64,000 nt of DNA from Peribacillus simplex NBRC 15720 = DSM 1321 (GCF_002243645.1 NZ_CP017704.1:1031501-1095500), one strand, 5' to 3'. Counted from the first letter of the stretch, positions 19,013-27,617 are shown. The notes: generated from the letters alone by a model not told the origin. Numbers and translations: made by a program.

Positions 19013-19322
19013 AGATAACCCTCCCGCCTATAACTAGTTCAAAATATTGAAATAACACTCATTCAAAGTTATGGTCTTAAACGGATTTATAGAAGCATAT
19101 TATTTATATTGACAGTGAAACAAGCATGGCAGATATAAACTATGTAGCCAATGAAGTGAAGGGCTGCATTGAAAATTCCATTGTGCAGATCATTCTCATT
19201 TATACATGTCGGTACAATCCATATTACATCATGCGCTTACTTTTCGAGAAAAGGAAGTTCATATATTATTATATACGAAACGAACTGCCCTTATTTAGTA
19301 ACCTTCAAGAGGAGGCTGAATT
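19013..19322. other. Divergent intergenic region ylbK-ylbJ
   Basis: AT-rich promoter-bearing region. A plus-strand TTGACA at about 19110 is followed 17-19 bases later by GATATAAA, a possible promoter for ylbJ. In B. subtilis ylbJ is a sporulation gene, and I could not see a convincing sigma-E site. No gene is supported. Confidence 0.4.
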
Positions 19323-20540
19323 TTGCTAAAATCAAAATCTAAAACAGTACTGTTAGCTACCTCCGTCACGATGATGGCAGTTGGCTTGATCATCTTCCCC
19401 CAAGAATCCTTTGAAGCTTCCAAAGGCGGACTGAATATGTGGTGGACAATTGTTTTCCCTTCGCTTCTACCTTTCTTGATTTTCTCGGAGTTATTAATCA
19501 GTTTTGGGGTTGTCAGGTTCATTGGCGTCATGCTCGAACCATTTATGCGTCCCTTATTCCGTGTACCAGGAGTGGGCGGTTTCGTTTGGGCGATGGGACT
19601 TGCATCAGGGTTTCCAGCTGGTGCGAAGTTCACTGTAAGGCTTCGTCAGGAAGAACAATTGACCCGCATTGAAGCTGAAAGACTCGTTTGTTTTACTAAT
19701 TCATCTAATCCATTGTTCCTGTTCGTTGCGGTTGCCGTTGGGTTTTTCCACAATCCTCATTTAGGGATCATCCTTGCACTTTCCCACTACCTAGGAAATT
19801 TTTGTGTAGGCATCATCATGCGTTTTTACCGTTGGAAAGAAGAAAAATCCCATACAAAAGTAATGACCAAGCTCCCCTCCATAAGACAAGCATTTAGCCA
19901 AATGCATCGAACCAGATTAAAAGAAACAAGACCGTTTGGCAGTTTACTTGGAGATGCGGTAATCTCATCCATTCAAACCCTATTAATGATCGGGGGGTTC
20001 ATCATTCTCTTTTCGGTGGTGAACAAGCTTTTATTTCATATGAACATTACCGGATTGCTAGCATCGGGGGTCGGAGGGATTTTACATATTTTTAATTTCC
20101 CTGATTCTTTAAGCCTCCCCTTCATATCAGGCATGTTTGAAATGACTCTTGGTTCAAAATTAACCAGTACGGTCGAAGATGCGACGCTCTTTCAGCAAAC
20201 CGTGATGACAAGTTTCATCTTAGCTTTCAACGGGTTCAGCATTCAAGCGCAAGTTGCCAGCATCATAGCCGCAACAGACATCCGTTTCACTCCCTTTTTT
20301 CTGGCTAGGATAGCACATGGCCTTCTGGCATCCATTATTACCGTCTTGCTTTGGGAACCACTCTATAAAGGCAATAGGTACAGCGGCAACCCGATAAACG
20401 CATTTCCAGTCAGCGGATCCGGTGAACACGCGAATTCCCTATATCAGAACATGCTTGATTTCGGCCCCATTCTAACCCTCGTGTTTTTGACCCTATACAT
20501 CATCATATATACCAAAAGGCTTTTCAAAGGCCTTTCGTAA
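19323..20540 (+). CDS. ylbJ: YlbJ, sporulation integral membrane protein
   Basis: Polytopic membrane protein of 405 residues with about eight hydrophobic segments. It belongs to the nucleoside-recognition (Gate) domain family that also includes SpoIIM-adjacent proteins. YlbJ is needed for normal spore formation in B. subtilis; its transported molecule is not known. The conserved WWTIVFPSLLPFLIFSELL (about 40-58) and GLASGFPAGAK (about 92-102) are visible. Translation begins at TTG 19323 after AAGAGGAGGCTGA. It is convergent with coaD. Confidence 0.91.
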   Translation: MLKSKSKTVLLATSVTMMAVGLIIFPQESFEASKGGLNMWWTIVFPSLLPFLIFSELLISFGVVRFIGVMLEPFMRPLFRVPGVGGFVWAMGLASGFPAGAKFTVRLRQEEQLTRIEAERLVCFTNSSNPLFLFVAVAVGFFHNPHLGIILALSHYLGNFCVGIIMRFYRWKEEKSHTKVMTKLPSIRQAFSQMHRTRLKETRPFGSLLGDAVISSIQTLLMIGGFIILFSVVNKLLFHMNITGLLASGVGGILHIFNFPDSLSLPFISGMFEMTLGSKLTSTVEDATLFQQTVMTSFILAFNGFSIQAQVASIIAATDIRFTPFFLARIAHGLLASIITVLLWEPLYKGNRYSGNPINAFPVSGSGEHANSLYQNMLDFGPILTLVFLTLYIIIYTKRLFKGLS

Positions 20541-20543
20541 CCG

Positions 20544-20580
20544 AAAAAAAGAGCATTGCGCGTTGGCAATGCTCTTTTTT
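20544..20580. terminator. Bidirectional terminator between ylbJ and coaD
   Basis: AAAAAGAGCATTGC pairs with GCAATGCTCTTTTT around a short loop. It serves both convergent genes. Confidence 0.92.
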
Positions 20581-21072
<492 letters not shown>

Positions 21073-21648
21073 TCATAGTTCCCCCTGTTCGTGTACGTTT
21101 CCCCATTGATAAATCGTAACGGCAATGATGCCATAAACTTCTTTTCTCTTAACGGTAAAGTCACCAACTTTTTCTGGCAATGTTACATCATGGCCATGCT
21201 CACAAACAATGTATCCCATATCGTTCAGCAATCGGTATTTATGTATTTCTTCAAGAATCTCTACTAGCTTTTGTTTCTTATAAGGCGGATCAAGAAAAAT
21301 CAATTCAAAAGTCATTTCCCTTTTCACCAAAGCTTTCAGTGCACGCTCTGAATCATTTTTATAGACTTCTGCACGGTCTGAAAACTTACATAGTTCCAAA
21401 TTGGCCTTAACCGTTTGATTTGCTTTAAAATCCCGGTCGACAAATATGGCTTTATCCATGCCTCTGCTTAACGCTTCAATTCCCAGTCCACCGCTCCCGG
21501 CAAACAAGTCGAGGACCAGACCTCCCTCGAAATAAGGACCAATCATGTTGAAAATGGATTCCTTGACTTTATCAGTAGTCGGACGGGTTCCTGTACCCGG
21601 TACAGCCTTAAGTGGTCTTCCTTTACAAATTCCGGAAACGACCCTCAT
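21073..21648 (-). CDS. rsmD: RsmD (YlbH), 16S rRNA m2G966 methyltransferase
   Basis: It methylates N2 of G966 in 16S rRNA using SAM. Motifs: LVLDLFAGSGGLGIEALSRG (about 42-61, SAM binding) and IFLDPPYKKQ (about 113-122, catalytic D/NPPY). I start at ATG 21648, giving MRVVSGICKGRPLKAVPG and 191 residues, because homologues begin there. Another ATG lies just before it, and two GTG codons lie further upstream behind GGTGAGA. The region upstream holds a structured element (21854-22001). Confidence 0.94.
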   Translation of the reverse strand: MRVVSGICKGRPLKAVPGTGTRPTTDKVKESIFNMIGPYFEGGLVLDLFAGSGGLGIEALSRGMDKAIFVDRDFKANQTVKANLELCKFSDRAEVYKNDSERALKALVKREMTFELIFLDPPYKKQKLVEILEEIHKYRLLNDMGYIVCEHGHDVTLPEKVGDFTVKRKEVYGIIAVTIYQWGNVHEQGEL

Positions 21649-21755
21649 CATTCTCACCACATTTTATGACAAATTTCTGTTACTTTCCTATCCTAACATA
21701 TTAGAAAAAGCTAGCCAATATTTAAACCCATTTGGTTTCATTTCCAAGATGGAAA

Positions 21756-21911
21756 TTAACTTATCATTTCGTACCACGGAAAGAAGATATCCTTTCTTTT
21801 TATAAATCTTTTACATTTTGAATAATAAAGTGGTTTTTGGCAATAATGTGAATAACAACATTCCTTTTTAGGTGTTGTTGCCAACCGCGGAGAAGGCTTA
21901 CGTTTCCCCAT
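21756..21911 (-). CDS. Possible small cysteine-rich ORF upstream of rsmD
   Basis: An unrecognised 51-residue frame starts at ATG 21911, 7-8 bases after a strong GGAGGAA site. The product is basic (MGKRKPSPRLATTPKKE) and then cysteine- and aromatic-rich (CCYSHYCQKPLYYSKCKRF). It lies on the same strand as rsmD and overlaps the hairpins of the structured element, so codons and RNA structure may compete. The ribosome site supports translation; the absence of a known family argues for caution. Confidence 0.35.
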   Translation of the reverse strand: MGKRKPSPRLATTPKKECCYSHYCQKPLYYSKCKRFIKRKDIFFPWYEMIS

Positions 21912-22001
21912 AAGTTCTTCCTCCGGTTTCTCCTCTCCCTTTGCCTTCTGGTCCTTAGTTAGACATAGAAGGACCCTGCATATTTTTGCAGGGCTTTTTT
22001 T
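21854..22001. ncRNA. Structured element upstream of rsmD (ylbH-leader region)
   Basis: Four inverted repeats follow one another: 21854-21860 with 21873-21879, 21888-21895 with 21917-21925 (one bulge), GGTCCTT 21950-21956 with 21969-21975, and CCCTGCA 21974-21980 with 21987-21993. The last is followed on the plus strand by seven T, a normal intrinsic terminator. A structured ylbH leader upstream of this gene has been described in Bacillus. The terminator direction here points instead to a plus-strand RNA of about 150 bases, so the strand is unresolved. Confidence 0.5.
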
Positions 22002-22119
22002 ATTGATAAACCTCTGATATCTAATTTTCTTTGTCATGATTCGTCAATAAAGTTGTCCTTCTCTTTTATGAGCGATAATGATAAAGTAATGAATAATAAG
22101 TTAGTTAGGAGAGGTTTAA

Positions 22120-22509
22120 TTGATTCAACGTTTTATTGAAATTGGACAAGGATATTCCGATATATATGAGTTGCTGGAAGTAGGTCGCAATCAGAAACAT
22201 CGAGTTGCAAGGCTTTTGGCCATGCATACTACTATAAATGATAAAAAGGTAACGTCATTGGTTATCGTCATGCAGCCCACAGATCCTGGGAAATTCCAGC
22301 CGCTTTACATTTGCCGTGAAGGTATACCCAACCCTCATGCCACCAAAAACAAACGCTATGAGCTTTTTGAGAACTTGGCGGAGGAACTGGATAGACCAAT
22401 TATTGAAATCGACGTGAAACCTTCGGTGCTGTTTGCAGAAATCGAGTTGTACTACCAACACTTAATCGGCATTTTGCGAATGAATAGATATCTGCCACCA
22501 TTAGGTTGA
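22120..22509 (+). CDS. Conserved protein of unknown function (DUF7147-like)
   Basis: A 129-residue soluble protein next to ylbG and convergent with it. I recall relatives at this place in Bacillus genomes under the label DUF7147 (some old annotations say methylthioribose kinase, which its small size does not support). It has no membrane segment; the sequence is mixed alpha/beta with a conserved-looking core PLYICREGIPNPHATKNKRY (about 67-86). Translation starts at TTG 22120 after TTAGGAGAGG. No function can be inferred. Confidence 0.72.
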   Translation: MIQRFIEIGQGYSDIYELLEVGRNQKHRVARLLAMHTTINDKKVTSLVIVMQPTDPGKFQPLYICREGIPNPHATKNKRYELFENLAEELDRPIIEIDVKPSVLFAEIELYYQHLIGILRMNRYLPPLG

Positions 22510-22531
22510 AAGTTTTTGATGCCCTGAATTG

Positions 22532-22566
22532 AAAAAAGCTGACTCCGCATGAGTCAGCTTTTTTTA
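22532..22566. terminator. Bidirectional terminator before ylbG
   Basis: AAAAAAGCTGACTC pairs perfectly with GAGTCAGCTTTTTT around a 5-base loop. It ends the plus-strand gene and, read the other way, ylbG. Confidence 0.93.
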
Positions 22567-22839
22567 AATTCCCATTTTATAATCATATTCTTTCGCTTTA
22601 TCCGGTTTGGAATTTTCGAACTCCACCTTCAAAAAAGGCTTATAAGAAAGGTCCACTTTTTTAACGAACGAATAATTATTCAGCTTTTCCACTAGTGGTT
22701 CGACTTCATCCATATTCGTATAAAGAACTACATATTTCAACTTTTTTGAAACATAATGGATATTTCCAAATTTCCTAAGCATTTTGGCTTGTTTTAATGT
22801 ATGTAAATAGACGATGATTCCCTGTCTCGCTCCAAGCAT
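22564..22839 (-). CDS. ylbG: YlbG, DUF2129 protein
   Basis: Small conserved Firmicutes protein of 91 residues (UPF0298/DUF2129), function unknown. The sequence [20 protein letters not shown] at the N-terminus and [18 protein letters not shown] in the middle are typical. It starts at ATG 22839 after AAAAGGGAG. Its place between rsmD and ylbF is conserved. Confidence 0.88.
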   Translation of the reverse strand: MLGARQGIIVYLHTLKQAKMLRKFGNIHYVSKKLKYVVLYTNMDEVEPLVEKLNNYSFVKKVDLSYKPFLKVEFENSKPDKAKEYDYKMGI

Positions 22840-22977
22840 ATCAATAACTCCCTTTTATAAAGGTTTTAACTAAGTGTAGCATAGCAGAATCTTTACTTTC
22901 AACCAAGAAAAAAAGATTATAAACGAAATTCTCTCACTATTATGAATATACACACTGTGAAGGGAGCCGAACAAACG

Positions 22978-23301
22978 ATGGATTTAAACCAAATTTGGCA
23001 TCAATTTATTGATCATCTATTAGATAATGATGAAATTACCCAAGCTTCGATAAAAAAATTCACAGGTATACCATTTTTATATATCCATTATCATCCGGCA
23101 CAAAATGATAATAGTAAGCTTTCTTATTTAATAAAAAAAGCCGCAAGCCTTTCAATGCGTGGCAAGCAGCTTCATTGTGAAACCATTTTCGTACGGCAGG
23201 AAAAACATTTATATGTATTCCGGCATCGTTTTTATGTACCGCAGCAAAAGATGTTTTGCTGCGGCAACCTTTGTCCGGATTGTATTTTATATCGCAGTTA
23301 A
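22978..23301 (+). CDS. Unrecognised 107-residue protein with a cysteine-rich end
   Basis: A small soluble protein starting at ATG 22978, 9 bases after AAGGGAG; a longer in-frame start at 22942 has no ribosome site. The C-terminus carries four cysteines in FCCGNLCPDC just before the stop, suggesting metal or iron-sulfur binding or a disulfide. The N-terminal part is helical (DLNQIWHQFIDHLLDNDEIT). It is convergent with ylbF, whose own C-terminus is cysteine-rich. I do not recognise the family; the call rests on the ribosome site and an uninterrupted frame. Confidence 0.6.
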   Translation: MDLNQIWHQFIDHLLDNDEITQASIKKFTGIPFLYIHYHPAQNDNSKLSYLIKKAASLSMRGKQLHCETIFVRQEKHLYVFRHRFYVPQQKMFCCGNLCPDCILYRS

Positions 23302-23506
23302 TCGCTGCTTTGTAACGTATACGGAATATAAATGATAAAAACAAGGTACAAGGAAGGATCTTTATACTTACATCGGTTCATTGACCCCACAGTCTCGACG
23401 AAGGTTCCTTACATGACACAGCCACCGAACTCCGTAGTAATGTCGAATTTCGATGGCTGCATGTTCTTGTATACCGGCCTAAATGTTAACCGATCTGGCC
23501 ATTACC

Positions 23507-23956
23507 TTAAGCAGAGCATCCACAACTTCCGCCGGTTCCGCAGCTTCCCGTTGAACATCCACCGGATGAAACAAAAAATGGATTTCCCGCTGGGGTTTTG
23601 ACCTGTTCAGAAACCGCTCGGCCAATTCTTCCGCTGATTTCATCAAGAACGGATTGCAATTCGGTCTCCGCCCGCTTAAACTCAGCAACGGCAGGATGCA
23701 TATCCATGTCTCGTTTAGCTTGCCTGGTTTCTAAATTGATGCGTTTATAATCCGGATGATATTTACCGAACCTTTGAACATCTTCAAATAGATCCTTTAG
23801 CGAAGTAAACTTGGAAATTTTCCGTTGGGCCTCTTTGTCGCTTTGTAATTTATATAAACTAAGGAGGTATTCTTCCCCTATTTCAGAATGAAGGATCATT
23901 TCAGCTAATCCGTCAGCCTGTTGTAAAATGTCGATGATTTCCATAGTAGCAAGCAT
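23507..23956 (-). CDS. ylbF: YlbF, Y-complex (RNase Y specificity) protein
   Basis: With YmcA and YaaT it forms the Y-complex, which carries [4Fe-4S] clusters and directs RNase Y to some mRNAs; it affects competence, biofilm and sporulation. From ATG 23956, 9 bases after GGAGGTG, it is 149 residues, the usual length. The helical Com_YlbF domain is seen as YEDVQRFGKYHPDYK-type DVQRFGKYHPDYKRINLETR (about 60-80). The C-terminus ends CSTGSCGTGGSCGCSA, with four cysteines that fit cluster ligation. Confidence 0.94.
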   Translation of the reverse strand: MLATMEIIDILQQADGLAEMILHSEIGEEYLLSLYKLQSDKEAQRKISKFTSLKDLFEDVQRFGKYHPDYKRINLETRQAKRDMDMHPAVAEFKRAETELQSVLDEISGRIGRAVSEQVKTPAGNPFFVSSGGCSTGSCGTGGSCGCSA

Positions 23957-24016
23957 TAACAAGCTCACCTCCACAACCATTTTACCATTTCTCCCTATTA
24001 GATGCTAATGGTTTGA

Positions 24017-24442
24017 TTAAATCGAGGAAGTGATATGTACCTCAATCTCTTTTTGCAGCCCTGTTTTTTCACCCGAACCATTCAATATCTCCAGCTTAAT
24101 TTTATGCATGCCATTCGGGACATCCTTTAAGATAAATGCTGCCGTTTTCATATCGACTTTCTTTTGATTATCAATAAATACCGACACAGTTGCCAATTGT
24201 TCAGGATTTGATTCAGAAAAACCATAGTTTTTCAAGTGACACTCTACATAGACAGAGTTGCCTTTTACAAAAGTTTTTACCCGAAAGTCCTCATCTGAAT
24301 TTCTGATGCTCGTTACAGTGGTGGCAGCTTTAAGTGTAGAAACACCTTGCATGGCTACTCCTGAATTTTCAGGTTCCGGTATTTTCTTTCCACAACCCGA
24401 CACTGCCACCAACACTGTTAGAGCCAATATCAACTTTCTCAT
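24017..24442 (-). CDS. Predicted lipoprotein of unknown function
   Basis: A 141-residue secreted lipoprotein: signal peptide MRKLILALTVLVAV followed by the lipobox VSGC (Cys17). The mature part looks like a beta-rich domain (NSVYVECHLKNYGFSESN, LKDVPNGMHKIKLEILNGSG), similar in style to immunoglobulin-like or FixH-type folds, but I cannot assign a family. The start is supported by AAAAGGGGGACG. It lies between ylbE and ylbF, where B. subtilis has no equivalent that I know of. Confidence 0.78.
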   Translation of the reverse strand: MRKLILALTVLVAVSGCGKKIPEPENSGVAMQGVSTLKAATTVTSIRNSDEDFRVKTFVKGNSVYVECHLKNYGFSESNPEQLATVSVFIDNQKKVDMKTAAFILKDVPNGMHKIKLEILNGSGEKTGLQKEIEVHITSSI

Positions 24443-24502
24443 TCCATCGTCCCCCTTTTGCCTTTATTGTTCGCCAAAAGGAGTAATTTACTCTTATTTT
24501 CT

Positions 24503-24745
24503 TCATTCACCTGGAGCATTCATCGCTTGAAACATATGAAGCATCATTGAGGCAACCTGAACGCTTTCCGAAAATTTAGAAACCCGATGTGGAATCGACT
24601 TTTCAAAATAATATTTCGCTTCGGTTTCAAACACATCCACTTCATGGGGATTACGCATTAACCTTTTGTACCATGCAGGCTGAATCCTCAAGTAGTTTCG
24701 CATTTCTTCGTTTGTTTGAATGAATTCATATATATTCTGACGCAT
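24503..24745 (-). CDS. ylbE: YlbE-like protein
   Basis: An 80-residue small protein of the YlbE family, function unknown. The characteristic sequence is IQTNEEMRNYLRIQPAWYKR (about 9-28), then LMRNPHEVDVFETEAKYYFE. The ATG follows TAAGGAGGG, and it begins 12 bases after ylbD, so the two are probably co-transcribed. Confidence 0.88.
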   Translation of the reverse strand: MRQNIYEFIQTNEEMRNYLRIQPAWYKRLMRNPHEVDVFETEAKYYFEKSIPHRVSKFSESVQVASMMLHMFQAMNAPGE

Positions 24746-24757
24746 GAAAAACCCTCC

Positions 24758-25189
24758 TTAATCTTTAGTGAATAAAAAAGGGTTAGCTCTCTGCTCTTTT
24801 TCTTTTGGGGGAGGACTGGTATCACCTGATTTATTCCCTTGGAAAGCAGATAGCACTCCTTGGATTGCACCGATGGCCTGATTTGCATTCGTAATATATT
24901 GTTGAATCTGCCCCATATCCATATTCTTAACTGCACTCATTAACGAACCGATCAACTCATTGCTTTGGTCTTCCTTTTCAACCGGCGGTGATGGGGATCC
25001 TGTATTCACTTCGGACTCACCCGCACTGCCGTCAGCCTGCCAGCGTGGATGATCTTCTCCGAGTAAATACCACTCTTCAAAAAGTTCCTGCCATGTTGCT
25101 TGTTTGCTTCTCACTTCATTCACTAAATGAGGATGCTCCTTTACAAACTCCCGAAATCCATCCACGGAGGGCCGCTTTCTTTTTGCCAT
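24758..25189 (-). CDS. ylbD: YlbD-like spore coat-associated protein
   Basis: A 143-residue protein of the YlbD family, associated with the spore coat in B. subtilis. From ATG 25189 (SD GAGGTGAG) it begins MAKRKRPSVDGFREFVKEHP. The family region WQELFEEWYLLGEDHPRW lies at about residues 34-51. The middle is low-complexity and polar, and the second half has a helical segment (YITNANQAIGAIQGVLSAFQ). A start eight codons upstream is in frame but lacks spacing. Confidence 0.85.
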   Translation of the reverse strand: MAKRKRPSVDGFREFVKEHPHLVNEVRSKQATWQELFEEWYLLGEDHPRWQADGSAGESEVNTGSPSPPVEKEDQSNELIGSLMSAVKNMDMGQIQQYITNANQAIGAIQGVLSAFQGNKSGDTSPPPKEKEQRANPFLFTKD

Positions 25190-25319
25190 TACTCTCACCT
25201 CACACTTAGACATCGCCTATTGCACCATATGCTAAAGGTTAATAAAAAGTGCATAAGATTCATTTTCAAATGCAATTGGATTTCCAGTAGTATAATATTA
25301 GAAAAAAAGAGGGATTTTC

Positions 25320-25800
25320 ATGTCGGATGCAAATGATTTAATCAAGTTCTTCCAGAAAGTGGATGAGTCTGCAAATGAAACAGAGTTATCTGTTTTACCG
25401 GAATTGTTTCAGGGTTATAAGCCAAAAGAGAGCAAAGGAAATCCTCTTATTTATCAAGCCTGCTGCAATTAAATAAGGATGTAAGCAAACAGGGTACGAC
25501 ACTTACGATGACTATGCCTAATACACTTCTTGTACATTATGAATTGAACATTATTCATGGAGGCATGATAGCTACCTTCATAGATTCTGGGGATGGGTAC
25601 CCTTGCAAGCTCAACAGCTCCAAAAGGGTATGCTGCCGTGACTACATAGATCCAAGTTCGTTACTTTAAACCCTCCATTGGCGATCGATTAATGTGTACA
25701 TTCGAATTAATACATAGGCAAACGATCATCATCGAGGGGAAGGTCCACCTTGATGATGAGGAACTATGCGCTATATAGTCAAGGAACTTTTTCATTTTAG
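25320..25800 (+). pseudogene. Decayed PaaI/hotdog-fold thioesterase gene
   Basis: The reading frame is broken several times. It starts at ATG 25320 (MSDANDLIKFFQKVDES) and stops at 25470. The family sequence continues in another frame from about 25445 (LTMTMPNTLLV, then IIHGGMIATFIDS, the hotdog catalytic-loop signature). Near 25600 it shifts again to GYAAVTT-stop(25647)-IQVRYFKPSIGDRL and GKVHLDDEELCAI, then shifts once more before the final stop at 25798. At least three frameshifts and one nonsense codon make it non-functional. A ribosome site (AGAGGG) still precedes it. Confidence 0.85.
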
Positions 25801-25820
25801 AAATATAATCCAGAACAAAA

Positions 25821-25850
25821 AAAAACGGACCCTATGCGGATCCGTTTTTT
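25821..25850 (-). terminator. Hairpin at the end of the CAP-domain gene
   Basis: AAAACGGA pairs with TCCGTTTT with an imperfect inner stem. It sits at the stop codon of the minus-strand CAP gene, and A runs to the left give a T-run on the minus strand. Confidence 0.8.
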
Positions 25851-26890
25851 TATCTCTTTATGAAATTCTGGGTGTAATACTTTTTATATACCCCGACGCC
25901 CAGACCTGTAAATTCCTCGTTCAGCATCGCATCCCGATGCCCTTTGCTATTTAGCCAACCTTCCATGACTGCAGCTGCGTCCACATAATTAGCCGCTATA
26001 TTTTCACCTGCTGCCCTGTATTTTACATGACCTGCATCGAGACGCTTTTCCAAATCCCCCTTTGTTTCAGAAACATGGGTTCCTTCAGGTGCGTCTGTCA
26101 TTTCCCTGCTATGAAGGTAAGCAACCTCCGCAGTTGGAGCATCCCATTCTAAAGGCTTCAAATCAAACCTACTGCGCATTATATTCGTAATATCGAATAT
26201 TTGCTGCTCATTGCCATCTTCCACTTTCGCCAAGTCTTCATCAGAAAGGTCCTTAACTGTCACAAGTTCACCATGATAGGTCAACTCATACGGCTTTTGC
26301 TTCAATAGGGCGGAATCATTCAAAAATCGGATACTTGAAACAGTCCCGGTGAATTTATCCAAATAGAGCTGAACATTAATATTCCCTAAATCAATCAACG
26401 GCCTCATGTTCATATCTTCCTCCGATAATTCAAAACGATAGGAACTGTGACCAACTTCAATATCAACAGTAGGTTCCACATATAAGCTGGAATAGATGGC
26501 ATCAATCGATTGTCCAATTTTAAAAGGAGCGACATTGACCTCATCACCGATTCCATAAGCAGATACCACTTTTTCATTTTCAACGGCTAATTGGAAATAA
26601 TTATCATAGTCCTTTTTATAAACCCACCATTCATATCCATAGGCGGACATATCAATTCGATCTGGCTTACCGTATTCTTTTTCTATCTCTTTTGCATTTT
26701 TCCCGATTGTTACTGCCAGACCTTCTGTCACTTCAGTAACCCCTTCCTTTTCAGAGGAAGTGCTTTTTTCATTTATATGTCCATTGGGGTTAACACCTTT
26801 GTTACCATCAATAAGAGGGTTTCCTTCATCTTCATCGCCGATATTAAGATAAATACCGATTACGAAAAAAATAATGATTAACACCAACAC
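25850..26890 (-). CDS. ylbC: CAP-domain protein (YlbC-like), membrane-anchored or secreted
   Basis: An extracytoplasmic protein of 346 residues: an N-terminal hydrophobic anchor or signal (VLIIIFFVIGIYLNI), a polar linker, a CAP-associated N-terminal domain (about 60-200, IGKNAKEIEKEYGKPDRID), then a CAP/SCP domain (about 225-340) with REMTDAPEGTHVSE, NIAANY and WLNSKGHRDAMLN. No activity is established. GTG 26890 has a poor ribosome site. A CTG at 26908 (LRSLGKVLV) lies 7 bases after AGGGAG and may be the real start, adding six residues. Confidence 0.87.
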   Translation of the reverse strand: MLVLIIIFFVIGIYLNIGDEDEGNPLIDGNKGVNPNGHINEKSTSSEKEGVTEVTEGLAVTIGKNAKEIEKEYGKPDRIDMSAYGYEWWVYKKDYDNYFQLAVENEKVVSAYGIGDEVNVAPFKIGQSIDAIYSSLYVEPTVDIEVGHSSYRFELSEEDMNMRPLIDLGNINVQLYLDKFTGTVSSIRFLNDSALLKQKPYELTYHGELVTVKDLSDEDLAKVEDGNEQQIFDITNIMRSRFDLKPLEWDAPTAEVAYLHSREMTDAPEGTHVSETKGDLEKRLDAGHVKYRAAGENIAANYVDAAAVMEGWLNSKGHRDAMLNEEFTGLGVGVYKKYYTQNFIKR

Positions 26891-26908
26891 CTTACCTAAA
26901 CTGCGCAG

Positions 26909-27229
26909 AGGAACACTCCCTCTCTCTATCTAATTTATGTATCCAATGCAAAAACCTTTCTTTCCTGATTATATCACTGTTCAATCATAATTTTCTAATT
27001 TACGATAGACTGCCGCTTCATTAAATTTATTTAAAAAATGGAACTTTTGCGAATGATTAAAATACCATGGTTGAGTTCATTGCAACTTCCACCATTTCGT
27101 ACTATTATAAAATATAGGATAAAATGGTATATTATAAACATACTTGGAGATTTTTAATATATTCATGTACATAATATTTTCCCGGTATGTCATTTTAATT
27201 CTTAATAGTAAACATAGGAGGTACTACTC
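26909..27229. other. Divergent intergenic region ylbC-ylbA
   Basis: AT-rich region of about 320 bases with no supported gene. The plus strand has AT-rich stretches suitable for a ylbA promoter (TATTATAAAC near 27130), but no convincing pair of hexamers. Confidence 0.35.
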
Positions 27230-27592
27230 GTGAAATTTGAAAGCTTTGGAATCGAAAACATCACAGCCGACTTAAACCGTTTAGATGACCTAATGCCGCA
27301 GTATGGTTTAATACGTGCAGAACAATGGGATTACGAAAGAGTCAGTTACGATCGTAAGTTCGAATTAAAAGAAGGCACGTTTTACCTGAGAATACTTGGC
27401 TATGCTACAGAGGGCGATGTAGGCGCTCACAGGGCCGTCATCAAACTAATGGTTCCTCTATTAGGAAAACATTATTATCCACACGGAATTGAATATGGCG
27501 AAGGAGAGGATTTCCCTGCTTCACTAGTTAAACAAAGTGAAAAAATCCTCGCTCAAATCAAAGAAGAACTTACACAATTCAACGGCCTGTAA
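27230..27592 (+). CDS. ylbA: YlbA, YugN-like family protein
   Basis: A 120-residue soluble protein of the YugN-like family, function unknown. Typical sequence: YGLIRAEQWDYERVSYDRKF (about 25-44) and a C-terminal YYPHGIEYGEGEDFP. It starts at GTG 27230, 7 bases after TAGGAGGTAC. It is monocistronic and closes with a strong terminator. B. subtilis ylbA occupies the same place between ctaG and ylbC. Confidence 0.87.
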   Translation: MKFESFGIENITADLNRLDDLMPQYGLIRAEQWDYERVSYDRKFELKEGTFYLRILGYATEGDVGAHRAVIKLMVPLLGKHYYPHGIEYGEGEDFPASLVKQSEKILAQIKEELTQFNGL

Positions 27593-27617
27593 AAGCCGTT
27601 AGTGAAAAGTGAAGTAC

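Noticed and set aside
19126-19329. 67-residue plus-strand frame before ylbJ
   Set aside because: No ribosome site, unusual composition, overlaps the ylbJ promoter region and start.
21545-21805. 86-residue plus-strand frame upstream of rsmD
   Set aside because: Mostly antisense to rsmD, with no ribosome site.
23332-23601. 89-residue plus-strand frame opposite the end of ylbF
   Set aside because: It overlaps the ylbF cysteine-rich coding end, lacks a ribosome site, and shows no family features.
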